From the NCBI GenBank assembly GCA_050084985.1, contig JBITNC010000001.1, forward strand, positions 73,842,001 through 73,906,000: a stretch of 64,000 nt of DNA, in the 5' to 3' direction. Of the stretch, positions 11,784 to 22,222 are shown piece after piece. How positions within the stretch are numbered: position 1 is the first letter of the stretch; the number at the start of each line of letters is the position of its first letter. The notes under the pieces were generated by a model that was not told where the DNA came from, made no database searches, and saw only the letters and a program-made list of their open reading frames with translations. The translations under genes were made by a program, and so were the position numbers. The stretch is from Nageia nagi. Its lineage: Eukaryota; Pinophyta.

Positions 11784-12950
11784 CTATAATAACTTAGCTA
11801 ATTCATATAAACTAGTATCTTGAATCATTGGAGGAATGTTGGGTGCATTATAATCATTCTTGTATACTCCTTGTTCATGAAACATCATATCTTGGTTGAT
11901 ATGCAACTTCCAAAAAATTGGATCCCAACACCAATAAGCTTTGGAGTTATCAAAGTATCCCAAAAAGATACATTTGATAGATTTTTTATCCAATTTCTTC
12001 ATGTTCTCCTTAGAAACATGCACATAACATGTAGAGCCAAAGATCTGAAGGTGCAAGAGATAGGGTTTCTTGCCAAACCAAACCTCATAGGGGGTATAAT
12101 CCTACATAATTTTTATCAAAAATTGATTCAAAATGTAAAGAACTATATGAATAGATTCCCCCATAACTTGTTTTCTATGACTATCTCCTTGAGCATTCCT
12201 TAGACCATCTCATTGATTATCTAGTTCTTCCTCTCTACCACTCTATTCTATTATGAAGTGTAGGTAGTTGTGTATTGGGACTTGATCCCTTGATTATGGA
12301 AGAAGTATTTGAACTCATTAGAATTGAATTCTCCACCATGATCTTCTTGGAACTTCTTGAGGTGGTAGTTGGATTACTTCTCAAGAAGTTCCTTGAACTT
12401 GATAAAACTATCAAATATATCTAATTTTGCCTACAACAAATACAATCAACTCATTCAAGCATAATCATCAATAAAAATAAACATATACCTACACTTGACC
12501 AAGGTGGGAGTTTGTATAGGTCTATAAATATCAGCATGCACCAACTGCAAATGTACCTTTATGTAATGTGGATGGGAGGAAAACATTTTTTATGTTGTTT
12601 CCCAAAAATGTAGCTCTCACATAAAGTGTCAAGTGGTAGTGAGAAGGTAGGCATACGTATCACAAGTTTGGGCAATCTAAGAAGTGAGTTGAAATTGATG
12701 TGGTCACATCTTTGATACCAAACATAAGAAATATTAGTGGTGGATTTAAATCATTTGATTATTGTTGACTACATCTTCAGCATAGACATGGAATTATCAA
12801 ACATAAAAATTTTGGCAATGACCTACTTATTGGTCTTATTGATGATGATGCAACTCTTTTTTCAGAAGATCAATATATAATATTTCAAGAACATTTATCC
12901 AATGCTAAGGAGATTATGCTTCAACCTAGGAACATATAAAGTGTCATGCA
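11784..12950 (-). pseudogene. Copia integrase remnant
   Basis: The clearest part is 11,784-12,056 (minus): HLQIFGSTCYVHV, then KKLDKKSIKCIFLGY, SKAYWCWDP and MMFHEQGVY, the standard C-terminal block of copia integrase. The core towards 12,950 is broken by stops but keeps the spacing expected between protease and RT. Integrase would insert the cDNA into chromosomal DNA; this copy cannot. Confidence 0.7.
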
Positions 12951-13049
12951 TATACATGATCTTGCTAGAATTTTCTTTAAAAGTAAGGAAACCCTTTTTG
13001 ATAATACAACTTGATTATTATCACCAAACTAAACTTTGTCAGAAGTAGT

Positions 13050-14011
13050 TTCTTCATGCTGAGTAAACATGTTTTTTCCTAGTCATGTGATTAGAGCACC
13101 TACTATCTAGATACTAAATCTAGTCATCAAAAAATTTAAATTTATTTTAGGTTAAGAAGACATTACGATAACTTTGCTCTTCATTGTAGTTGGCCTTCTT
13201 CTCCTTCTTCTTCTAGTAGAAATACTTCTCTTTGTGACCATCATTTTCATAGAAGTTATGATATCAAGGGGTAGTGCTATGGCTTCTACTAGTTTATCAG
13301 CTTCTTTCTCTACCACAACCATCTCTTCTATGGCCACTACAACTATGATCTCTACCATAGCCTCTTTAAGTATATTATAAATCAAAGGAGGTAGAAGCTT
13401 GATCATTCAATCTAAGATGAACTTGGAATACTCAATCTAGGTTCTCATCTCTATCATGGAGTCTATGCTCATACATTTGCAAGCTACCAAGTAATTCTCA
13501 AAGAGTGAGTTGAGTTAAGTCCGTAGACTCCTCAATAGTAATGATGAGAGGATCAAACTTTTGAGGAAGGATTTTCAATACCTTCTCAACAATAATATGA
13601 ATGAAGAGCATTCACCAAATCTCTAACTATATCCATTAAGAGTTCAATAGGCTCCTCATCTCTCATTCAAAGATATTCAAACTCCTTATGCAAGAGTTGT
13701 AGCTTAGCTACTCTGACTTTAGTTGATTCCTTATAAGCACTCTCAAGAGTGTCTCATGAAACCTTAGAGAATTTGCATATTAGAATCTTAGGGAAGATTA
13801 AAATATATATACTACTTTGTATAGTAAATAAATCTTTGCTATCATTATTTTGAGTCTTCAAGAGATTCTTTCTTTCATCTGCTACAAGCACAATAAAGAC
13901 TATAGCATCAAGTTCAACATATCCTTGAAAAACAAGACTCCATAATTTCTTAGAGATGAGAAAGGCCCTCATTTGAATGCTCCAATATTCATAGTGTTTT
14001 CCACTAAACAC
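13050..14011 (-). pseudogene. Copia gag with zinc knuckle and protease motif, degenerate
   Basis: At 13,754-14,011 the frame starts FSGKHYEYWSIQMRAFLIS and continues LWSLVFQGYVE, the typical copia gag N terminus (F-G-NYxxWxxxM, LWxVVxxGY). Around 13,230-13,260 a worn zinc knuckle reads YHNFYENDGHKEKYF, with cysteines lost. Near 13,080-13,110 is YLDSRCSNHMT, the protease active-site block (usual YLDSGxSNHMT), here with glycine changed to arginine. Several frameshifts separate these parts. Confidence 0.7.
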
Positions 14012-14073
14012 ATGAATTTGTAATTGAAAAGAATTTTTATTCTTAGGATCTATTTAAGCTAATAGAACATGTA

Positions 14074-14087
14074 ACTCTGATACCAAT
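14074..14087 (-). promoter_or_regulatory. Copia primer-binding site (initiator tRNA-Met type)
   Basis: The minus strand reads ATTGGTATCAGAGTT directly after the LTR end TTCA; TGGTATCAGAGC is the usual plant tRNA-iMet complement. A second, similar copy (gctctaataccaatt at about 14,107-14,121) lies inside the LTR. Confidence 0.75.
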
Positions 14088-15429
14088 TGAATATCTTATA
14101 GGCTCAATATAAGAGCTCTAATACCAATTAAATATTTGATAATCCTGAACACAAGTTCTAAGATGAAATCAAGAAATAGAGACTTTAGAATTTTTGAAAA
14201 TTTTAGAAAAATCAAAGTTATCCAAAATATGAATTTCATCTTACAGTTGGATAGAGGAAAAAAATACACTTTCAATGGTTACTCACATGCCTAAAATGGA
14301 CTTATGGATCCCCTAGAATATGAATTTGGGGTTCCCAAACTCAAAATAACTTTGCTAGACCTGAAAAATAATGTAGAAAATGAAAATACCAAGTTTTGAG
14401 AGTTTTCTTTTGGCTAGAACTTTCTCGAAGTGAGGAAAAGTAAAAAAGGGTAATACTACCACACTTTTCTAGGTTTGGGGTAGCTAAAACTTTGTTGGAT
14501 TGCAGGAAAGTTCAAAATTTTGGGAAAATTAAAATATTCAAAAATCTAATTTTTTTAAGAAAATTGATTGTTTTAGAGGGCCAACTTTGACAAGTTGTAA
14601 CTTGGTCAAATCTAATTGAAACTTATAACTATAACCCATCAAATTAATTAGCATAAAATTATCTATTCAATGGTGAAGGTACATGAAATGTTTAAGGAAG
14701 ATGTTAGAGTCAAAAGAGATCTCAAAGGAAAAGCATTCTAGAGCTCATTAAGGAAGACTGCAAAAAAGCATGTTGGCATTTAGTGATTTCTAAGTGTGTT
14801 TCATCAAAAAAGTATGGAAAAATATGTATGATTGGAAAGGTATTGATTCCAAATATGTAACCAAAAAGGAATTACATAAAATGGGAATCTAGAACAAATG
14901 TTCTAGATTCTAAAAGCAAACTAATCCAAAATAAGGTAGTTTAAAATGATCATGAAAATATAAAATTATTGCTCAAAATTGAAATATAATAGATACCCAT
15001 ATAGTTAAAATGAACCCAAATAGATAAGTATCACCTTTGGTTAGATAAACAATATTTCTATAAAAGATCTACATGTGTTTCCTCATACATATAAGCTTTG
15101 AAATGAGAAAATATATTGCATAACCATAAGGCATTACAAAGAAAATATGAATGCTTTATATTAAAGCCAAAATAGTAGCATAACATTACAAAGAAGCATT
15201 ATCTAAAGAATGGAAAATGAAGTCCCTATTCATACAAAAAGAAAGTGAAGTATTCAAGACTCCATGGGAACTGACAGATTACAGATTTGCTTAGAGAAGT
15301 AAACAAAAATATAAATGAAGAACCTAAAAAGTTAGAGAGAAGTATGGCATCCATGATAGAGTACAAAATTATATTTGTATTAGTATAAGATAATATCTTT
15401 GAGCATTCAGCATTCAACAACATTCCTAC
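14088..15429 (-). repeat. Copia 5' LTR, main part
   Basis: It aligns with the 3' LTR at 8,780-10,187. It is cut at 15,429 by the gag-protease element; its remaining 80 bases are at 27,604-27,683. The split falls in the gagcattcagcattcaac-attcct word, whose partner in the uninterrupted LTR is at about 10,079-10,107. Confidence 0.8.
15425..15429. repeat. 5-bp target-site duplication, left copy (cctac)
   Basis: cctac stands directly before the LTR start at 15,430 and again directly after the other LTR at 27,599-27,603. A perfect 5-base duplication is the size made by LTR-element integrases. Confidence 0.9.
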
Positions 15430-16278
15430 TGTAGACACCTAAAAATGACCCCTTTAAACTAGTAAACATTGAATTAATCATAACTCTTTATACAAGCCTC
15501 AAACAAGCTTGAAAACTTCATTATTGGATAGCTCTCATCGAGTACATGCAAAACGAGTGGTCACATGACCCCTTTTTGATAAAAATTGACTATTTGGTGG
15601 TCGTTTTAATATTGTTATAAAAACTGCTAACCAGTCGCCGGCGTTCGCCTTGAAACATCAGCGTTTTGAGCTAGTCACCGGCGTTCGACATCCAAACGCC
15701 GATGACTCTATAACAGTCGAATAGAAGCCAAAATAGCAAAAGGAAGTTGGAACGCTTCGTTCTTCCAAGATGAGGTGGATAGAGGGGGTCAGTTACGACC
15801 TACGGTGGCTTTTCACTTCCTCTTTCCAGCCTTTGAATATTCCATCCAAAATCTATACATACAAGTTAATACAAAGCAAATAGGAGTGGAATTGAACCCA
15901 TTTTTGAAGTAGGGTAATGCTGCCAAAATCTTGTGAGCTTATACATTTTATTGTTTTATGCTAGTTTCATTTTAATACTTGTCATACATAGATGCTTTGA
16001 TGTTATTGTCTTTTGCATGTGTGTAGGATTTACAAGTTGCTCATACCAAGGGAAGAAGCAAGCAACTCAAAAACAATGAAGATTTAATACTCTTTATTTT
16101 GGCACATAGCATTTGTAAAAATCTCTTCTAAGGGCAAATTGTAGTTTGAACTGAGATTGAATATCATTTTGCAATTACAACATGTCTATCTATGTTATAT
16201 AATTTGAGGTTCAATGAAGATTGGAGAATAATTGTATTTTATGTTATTCTACATTCCAGCTCAATTTTCATTGCAACA
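15430..16278 (+). repeat. 5' LTR of the gag-protease element
   Basis: 849 bases, TGTAGACACC at the start and TTGCAACA at the end. I count about 25 differences from the 3' LTR, nearly all transitions and bunched in the CG-rich part at about 15,625-15,715. A TATA-like ctatacata is at 15,852-15,860; the sister LTR has the better TATAAATA. Confidence 0.92.
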
Positions 16279-16296
16279 TTCTAGCGCTAGAAGGAG
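16279..16296 (+). promoter_or_regulatory. Expected primer-binding site, palindromic
   Basis: The bases directly after the 5' LTR are TTCTAGCGCTAGAAGGAG, the place of the tRNA primer site. The first 14 bases form a perfect palindrome. I cannot assign the tRNA. Confidence 0.45.
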
Positions 16297-16429
16297 GGCC
16301 CCTCCGTTATTGAGAGGGAGATATTTTGTATATGATTCTACCTTTCTATTCTCTGGTTTTTTTGGATTTTTCTGTGCATTAACTTCAAATTTCAGGTTCT
16401 GTGCTTTTTCAGAAATTTGTTGCAAAAAT

Positions 16430-16565
16430 GTCGGTGACTAGTATTGAACGTCGGTGACTGGTATTGAACGCTAGCAACTGTAATAGAATGCCAGTGACTG
16501 TAACTAAATGCCAACGATCGTAACTAAATGCCAGCGTTTCCTGTATAAACGCCGACGACTCTTAC
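16430..16565 (+). repeat. Minisatellite of about 20-bp CG-rich units
   Basis: About six imperfect copies of a unit like AACGCCGGTGACTGTAAT run in a row: gtcggtgact-agtattgaac, gtcggtgact-ggtattgaac, gctagcaact, gccagtgact, gccaacgatc, gccagcgttt, then gccgacgact. The same CGCCGGTGACT word, in both orientations, occurs in the LTR at about 15,625-15,715 and 26,950-27,040. Confidence 0.8.
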
Positions 16566-18200
16566 CAGGTCATTTTTGTCTCTTTTTGTTATTTCTGAAA
16601 AAATAAAATAAAATTATGTTATGGAAAAATATTTTTGAGTGTGATTCCTTTGCCTAGAGTGCATATAAGAATGGGTAGAAAAGATTAAATGCATATTTTT
16701 TATTAATTTGTTTTATGTATAATGGTATGTATTTATTTTCATGCTTTGGGTGAAGGGCACGTACACATTAATACTTTTTATCTTGTCTACTTATGCTCTC
16801 CCTTTACGCTTCGTGTGATCTAAGGTGACTAGAATAGACTTGATAAGAAGAGGTAAATTAATTTTTCTTCTCCTTCACACTCACACTACATACACATTAA
16901 TACTTTTTATCTCGTCTACTTATGCTCTCCCTTTGCGCTTCGAGTGATCTAAGGTGACCAGAATAGACTTGATAAGAAGGGGTAATTAACTTTTCTTTTC
17001 TTGCACATTCACACTATCATTAATTGGGTTATTTATCTACACATAATGACCTCTTACTAGTAAGAGGAGGTAATTTACTACACATAATACTTCCACAATT
17101 GGAAGGGTAAATGAATCACACTTAATTTGGAATGAACTTAAGGAAATAAATTGGGTTTTTTGGGTAGTACAAATCACATTAAAGGGTTAATGAATTGGGT
17201 GGATTCAAATACACTAAGTACTTTCACTTAACAAAGTATGCTCTCACTTTTGCGCTTCGAGCGATCTTAAGTGATCAGAAATAAGTTAAGTGAAAGAGGT
17301 AAAATTTATCCACATCTTATTTGGAAATTTACTACACATAATACTTCCACAGTTGGAAGGGGTTAATGAACATCACTAAGAGGTTGGATAATGAATCACA
17401 TTATAATTAGAAAAGAACAACGGGGTTTATTAAGGTCAAGATCCATCTTATAATAAACTTTTGATTGTATCACATTAAGATAAGATAAATGAATGGACAT
17501 GAATGTTAGGGAGGGTAGTATGCATAATTGCATCTTACTTGTTTAAATTGCATTTCATAAGGCCTTAAAGAATATAATTGAATATTAACGAGTTGGATGT
17601 CACTACCAACCATTAATTCTTACTTCTTTGTACCCACCGACATAACACACTCGAAGCCATAGAGCCAGTTACGCTTGGAGGTGATTACCAAGGTGACTCT
17701 CCTTTAGGTAGGAATCAAAAAAGGAGACTCATCTAGAACCAAGCCAAGAGCCATAGAAACTTGTGAATATTACTTAGAATTACCCAACCTACCTTGTTTA
17801 ACACTTGACTAGTCAAAACAAATTAGGAAAATTAAAAGACTAAAATTAACAACTCATATCGTTCATTTAACTCAAACATTAAAAATATGTGAAAACTTAA
17901 AAAAGATAATCACATCGTTAAAAGTAAGCTTGCATATAGGATGTTTGTGCATCAAATTATTTTCTCGAAAACATAATATAAAAGATAAAAATAAAACTTC
18001 TTTTACGATGTTTGTTTATGTGTTCAAAAACTGAATTGACATGTTTCATTTATGGAATGATATAATAGGTCATACAAAGGAATAGGTTTAAAATATGATT
18101 AAAAGTTGATTTTATTTAAGTTTTTTTACTTTGAACCCCCTTTGTAACAAATAGAAACATAGGCATGTGTCAGTTACTCTAGATCCATACAAATTTTGAA
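16566..18200 (+). other. 5' leader of the gag-protease element, non-coding
   Basis: No coding sequence recognised. A tandem pair of about 129 bases (16,762-16,890 and 16,891-17,019) shares tacacattaatactttttat, a cgcttcgNgtgatctaaggt word and gatagacttgataagaag-like ends. A third, partial copy with cgcttcgagcgatctt lies at about 17,237-17,310. The rest is plain AT-rich leader. Confidence 0.6.
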
Positions 18201-19370
18201 TTGTTGAGAACAATTAAAAGGCCTTTGAATTTTATCATTATGAGGTTCATCTTGGTTGCACTTTTAAATTATGTGCCTTTTCCTATCAAAGTAAAACCAA
18301 AGATACAAAGACTATGTTCACATATTGCCAAGTCAACCTTAGATACTTATTCTACTTCTGAGATCGTGAAGAATGATTTTTGTATTGACATTGAAAAGCT
18401 TTTGGCATATTTAGCAAAGATAGAACAATGTACCATGCCTCTTCTTCAATCCTCAGAGAGCCTTGTTAGATCCCATGAAGAGCTAGAATATAGTTCTTCC
18501 ATTCCTTCACCCTCATCATGGGATGAGTTTGACACTAAAAATAATGAGCCCATCATAAAGATTGAAAACTCATCGACACATCTCATCAAATTAAAATCTT
18601 GTGGTGCATCTCCTTTCGAGACTATCGAACCTAATGAATCCAATTTGCTAAGTGATGAATCGAGTATTAATGCCAAAGGCCTTGATGCAACATCCTATGC
18701 TAAATCATATGACCTCCTAGAGTTAGACACCTTGATGTCTTCACCCCCACCTTGGGAGGAATATGATATTAAAGAAGAGGAGTTTGACATGAATCTTGAG
18801 GACCTTTCAGAGCATTCTTCAAAATTGCAATTTCATTCTCCTCCCCTTCTTGAGGCTACAAGACCTTCTATTGATTCCCATGAATCTCATGATATTCTTG
18901 AGTTCAAGGATGAAACTTGTTCACTTTCATCACAGGTAGAAATTGAAGAGCCTCACATAAGAATTAAAAAATCCATAGATTGTATTATTGAACCTCAAGA
19001 ATTTCAATCACAAAGAAATTAAAAATATAAAAATAAAATTTCCAAAGCCAACACACATGAGCTTAGAAATGAACATCCATGTGGGGAAATAACACATCAT
19101 GATGATGGTACAAAGTTTTATGAGGATGAATGTTGTTCGAACCCACTAAAAACACCTTCAAAATATCAAACTAGCTTGATGAAAAAGGGGAATGTGATAA
19201 AGAAGATAGCCCTACAACAAATAAATTACTTAGGAATATTTTCTATGATGAAAAAGCTAAGAATATTTTGCAAAGGGAATCCCATAAACAACAACAAGCA
19301 TGTATTTCTCACAACCAACATGGAGATTCTTCAACAAAATGAGACAAAAAGAGATAAGACAAAAGCATGA
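18201..19370 (+). CDS. N-terminal gag-region frame, acidic, one internal stop
   Basis: A frame open from 18,201 (first ATG at 18,240) to a stop at 19,020-19,022, then open again in the same frame to 19,370. The protein is rich in Ser, Glu and Asp and has two related blocks: one around SSSIPSPSSWDEFD and one around SSPPPWEEYDIKEEE, each followed by an S-S-K/H-L stretch, which suggests an internal duplication. I recognise no domain. Its place before gag recalls the extra upstream region of Tat/Ogre elements, but the likeness is positional only. The stop at 19,020 means it is either decayed or read through. The following gag frame overlaps its end at 19,300-19,370 in the +1 frame. Confidence 0.55.
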
Positions 19371-21042
19371 TGTAAAAACTTATGTAAACCAAAAGAGTCA
19401 AGCTTGGGTGCAATTATCATCACCTCTTAATCACCAAGTATATAGATATCAAGACTCTTACTTTAATCAACAAAGAGAATTGCCTCTTGAGAGCTTAGAT
19501 TATCAACCTCAAAACCCCTCTTCACAAGCTAGGATAACTGACCCCACCTATCAAAAAACACTTCATAGGGCTAGGTCTTGTATGGAAGATTCTGATAGGA
19601 TGACCTTGTATTCAGTAAGAACCTCACAAACAACTCCTCAATGTAAGATCTCAAACAAATTCTTCTATGATCCTTACTCCCGTGAAAAACTCTCATCGCA
19701 AGAAAAATGTAGAAAAGCTTTAGCTAAACAATTCAAGGTAGGAGAGATATCCTCTTTTGTAGAGTTGGAGGAAAAGAGAAAACACATAGAGAGAGATTGT
19801 GAAGAAACTATAAACTTTAGTAAAAGATATGAAGATGTTCAAAGTAAGTTAAAAGAGGAAGCCAAACTTAAAGAAAAGAATATAGAACTCAAAGAAAAAG
19901 AAAAGCAAGAGCTTGACAAACAACGACAAATTTTTGATAAGGTAAAACAAGAAGTTCGAGATAGTTGGTTACTTCATGAGAAGTCTCAACAAAATAAGGT
20001 ACAACCATTTATAATTCTTAGAAATCCAATACAAGAGCATCATTTACCTTCTAATCTTTCATCATTACCATCTTCAGTATTGTCAAGATCTTCTAATGAT
20101 GAATCTTATAATTCAAACCTAAAGTCAGAAAGAAATACCAATCATAGAAGATACCGAAAACATTCTCAGGGTAGTTGGACAGATAAAGAATTAGAAGATT
20201 TCATGAAGGATTTCATGAATAAAGAAATGAACATATCAAGGTTCCAGAAGTTGACATATGATAATATTTGTAATGAACCCATCCATCCAAGTGTCCCTAA
20301 GAAGAAATTACCTTACAACTTTGAAATGCCTAAGATAATTCCTTTTACCAGAAATAAGGATCCTAAGGAACATTTAAGGTGGTTTAAGTTTTCAAATTAC
20401 CTCATTTCTAATGATGAGGACTTGATGCTACATTTGTTCCCCATGATGCTTGCAGCCCAAGCCTTGGAATGGTATAATAATTTGCCACGACATAGTATTT
20501 ATTCATTTCCTCAATTGGCAAACTTGTTCTTACAACATTTTAGGATTTATATCAAAGAGGAATCTTCTATTATGGATCTTGTAGAACTAAAACAATCTCA
20601 GAATGAATCAATTGTTGACTTTGTTTCACGGTGGAGGGATATACTCTATAGCATGCCCTATACCTTACCTCAGGAGGAGTTAGTTAAATTATTCAGTCAA
20701 AATTGTTTAAGGCCTATAGCTAGTATATTACAAATCCAACGATATAATACTCTCGAAGAAGTTATTGCTCACGCAGTTATAATTGAGAAGGTCAAGATTG
20801 AATACGGTGAAATAAAAATTATGAGGAAAGAAAAATATAACAAAAATGAGTATTGTAATTATCACCATCAAAGAGGTCATAGTACAAAAAATTGTTTAGC
20901 ATTGAGAAATAGAACGCAAAATTCAATCAAGGATAATAACTTGGAAGTTGAAGACCACACTTCTATTTCAAATCAAAATTTAAAAAAATTATCAAGACTC
21001 ACTTCTTTCATATCAAGTAAATACAGTATCTACTGTACCTAA
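19300..21042 (+). CDS. Retrotransposon gag polyprotein with zinc knuckle
   Basis: A 580-codon open frame from the ATG at 19,300. Residues about 150-230 are a charged coiled coil. Residues about 355-480 form the capsid-like retrotransposon gag core (HLRWFKFSNYL, AQALEWYNNLP, FPQLANLFLQHF, ELKQSQNESIVDFVSRWRD). Residues about 519-532 are a zinc knuckle, CNYHHQRGHSTKNC, with histidine in the second ligand position, a form also seen in Tat/Ogre-type gags. Gag would package element RNA in virus-like particles in the cytosol. The frame joins the upstream one by a shift and ends ten bases before the protease frame, so a fused gag-protease was probably the original layout. An open frame of this length with no stops suggests recent activity or selection. 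Confidence 0.85.
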   Translation: MYFSQPTWRFFNKMRQKEIRQKHDVKTYVNQKSQAWVQLSSPLNHQVYRYQDSYFNQQRELPLESLDYQPQNPSSQARITDPTYQKTLHRARSCMEDSDRMTLYSVRTSQTTPQCKISNKFFYDPYSREKLSSQEKCRKALAKQFKVGEISSFVELEEKRKHIERDCEETINFSKRYEDVQSKLKEEAKLKEKNIELKEKEKQELDKQRQIFDKVKQEVRDSWLLHEKSQQNKVQPFIILRNPIQEHHLPSNLSSLPSSVLSRSSNDESYNSNLKSERNTNHRRYRKHSQGSWTDKELEDFMKDFMNKEMNISRFQKLTYDNICNEPIHPSVPKKKLPYNFEMPKIIPFTRNKDPKEHLRWFKFSNYLISNDEDLMLHLFPMMLAAQALEWYNNLPRHSIYSFPQLANLFLQHFRIYIKEESSIMDLVELKQSQNESIVDFVSRWRDILYSMPYTLPQEELVKLFSQNCLRPIASILQIQRYNTLEEVIAHAVIIEKVKIEYGEIKIMRKEKYNKNEYCNYHHQRGHSTKNCLALRNRTQNSIKDNNLEVEDHTSISNQNLKKLSRLTSFISSKYSIYCT

Positions 21043-21052
21043 TTACAGTCAA

Positions 21053-21934
21053 GTGACACCCACCTGGAATCCAAGTAATCAACCTATTATAAGAATAGTT
21101 GGAGTTGATACTGGAGCTCAAAACATACAAGAAAAACAAATTGATATATCATGTAATCAAAAATCTAAAATGCAAGTTCCTCCATTGATACATCAACCTA
21201 TAATTTCTTTTTATGACCATGAGAGACAATCAAACAAGGGACCTCAAGGGTTAGATCCACCTCTCCATGTCATCGGTAAAGTAAATGGTAAAATTGTTAA
21301 GAGGATATTAATAGATGAAGGGTTAGATGTCAATATCATATCTACATCAGCATATCACAAATTGAATCTTCCCTTCTCTCATATTTCTTTACCATCATTA
21401 CAAATAAAAGCATTTAATAATGCCTTATGTTCAACAATAGGATCAATAGTGTTACCCATCACCATTGGATGTAAGACGATACAAACATCATTATATATCA
21501 TCGAAGGAAACATTGAACAATATAATATTCTTTTAGGTAGACCATGTATTCAAGAAATGGAATGTGTCCCATCTACATTTCATGGTTGTTTAAAATACAT
21601 TCATGAGGGAGTACTCCATTGTGTACGAAGAGATGAAAATCCATACTCACATTATAATATTACAAAATCATCGAAAACAAAACCTCCTATGCAAAAGTCA
21701 AAGGGGAAATCATCATCCATCTCTACTAGGCAAGGGCATAATCATAAAGGTATGAGATGGGAATTAAAATCCAAAGATGATTACATCGCTGGAATGCAAT
21801 CATCGAAACAACCTAAGAGGGTGGTAGATCATATAATGAAAGAAAACCTAAAGCCTAAGTCAATAAAATATGATAAGTATGGACATCATGTTTATCATCA
21901 TCAATTGGGGCATAATACTAAACATTGCCACTAA
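21053..21934 (+). CDS. Retropepsin-like protease followed by a second zinc-knuckle-like tail
   Basis: A 293-codon open frame without an ATG (it opens on GTG), expected to be made by shift or readthrough from gag. Residues 84-97 hold RILIDEGLDVNII, the aspartic protease active-site block, with D-E-G in place of the usual D-S/T/G-G. Later parts match Tat/Athila proteases: LQIKAFNNAL, LPITIGC, YNILLGRPCIQEME (157-170) and VPSTFHGCLKY. The frame ends in KYGHHVYHHQLGHNTKHCH, which looks like a second zinc knuckle that has lost its first cysteine. After the stop at 21,932 the same frame stays readable to 22,222 (LHDLMDDRRLEVDIP, as follows gag knuckles in Tat elements). No RT follows. Confidence 0.8.
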   Translation: MTPTWNPSNQPIIRIVGVDTGAQNIQEKQIDISCNQKSKMQVPPLIHQPIISFYDHERQSNKGPQGLDPPLHVIGKVNGKIVKRILIDEGLDVNIISTSAYHKLNLPFSHISLPSLQIKAFNNALCSTIGSIVLPITIGCKTIQTSLYIIEGNIEQYNILLGRPCIQEMECVPSTFHGCLKYIHEGVLHCVRRDENPYSHYNITKSSKTKPPMQKSKGKSSSISTRQGHNHKGMRWELKSKDDYIAGMQSSKQPKRVVDHIMKENLKPKSIKYDKYGHHVYHHQLGHNTKHCH

Positions 21935-22222
21935 TTAAATCATGCCCTTCATGATTTGATGGATGATAGACGACTTGAAGTAGATATACCTTTATTGATA
22001 GATAACAATTTACATCATCTACAAAATACATACATACATTCCACACAATTAAATAAGGATGAATTGTGTTATTTGCATAAGGATATTCAATCTCCTTCAC
22101 ATCGTTCACATTGGGCAGTCGTCCCCCATCTTACTTTTGATCTCCTCATGTTTTACATAGATCACATTGGGGCAATTGCCCTCCATCAAAAAAAAAAAAA
22201 TTATCATCAAAACATGATTTAG

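Noticed and set aside
13152-13406. Minus-strand 84-codon frame rich in Val, Ile and Arg
   Set aside because: It is the wrong frame of the copia gag end; the neighbouring frame holds the knuckle and protease residues.
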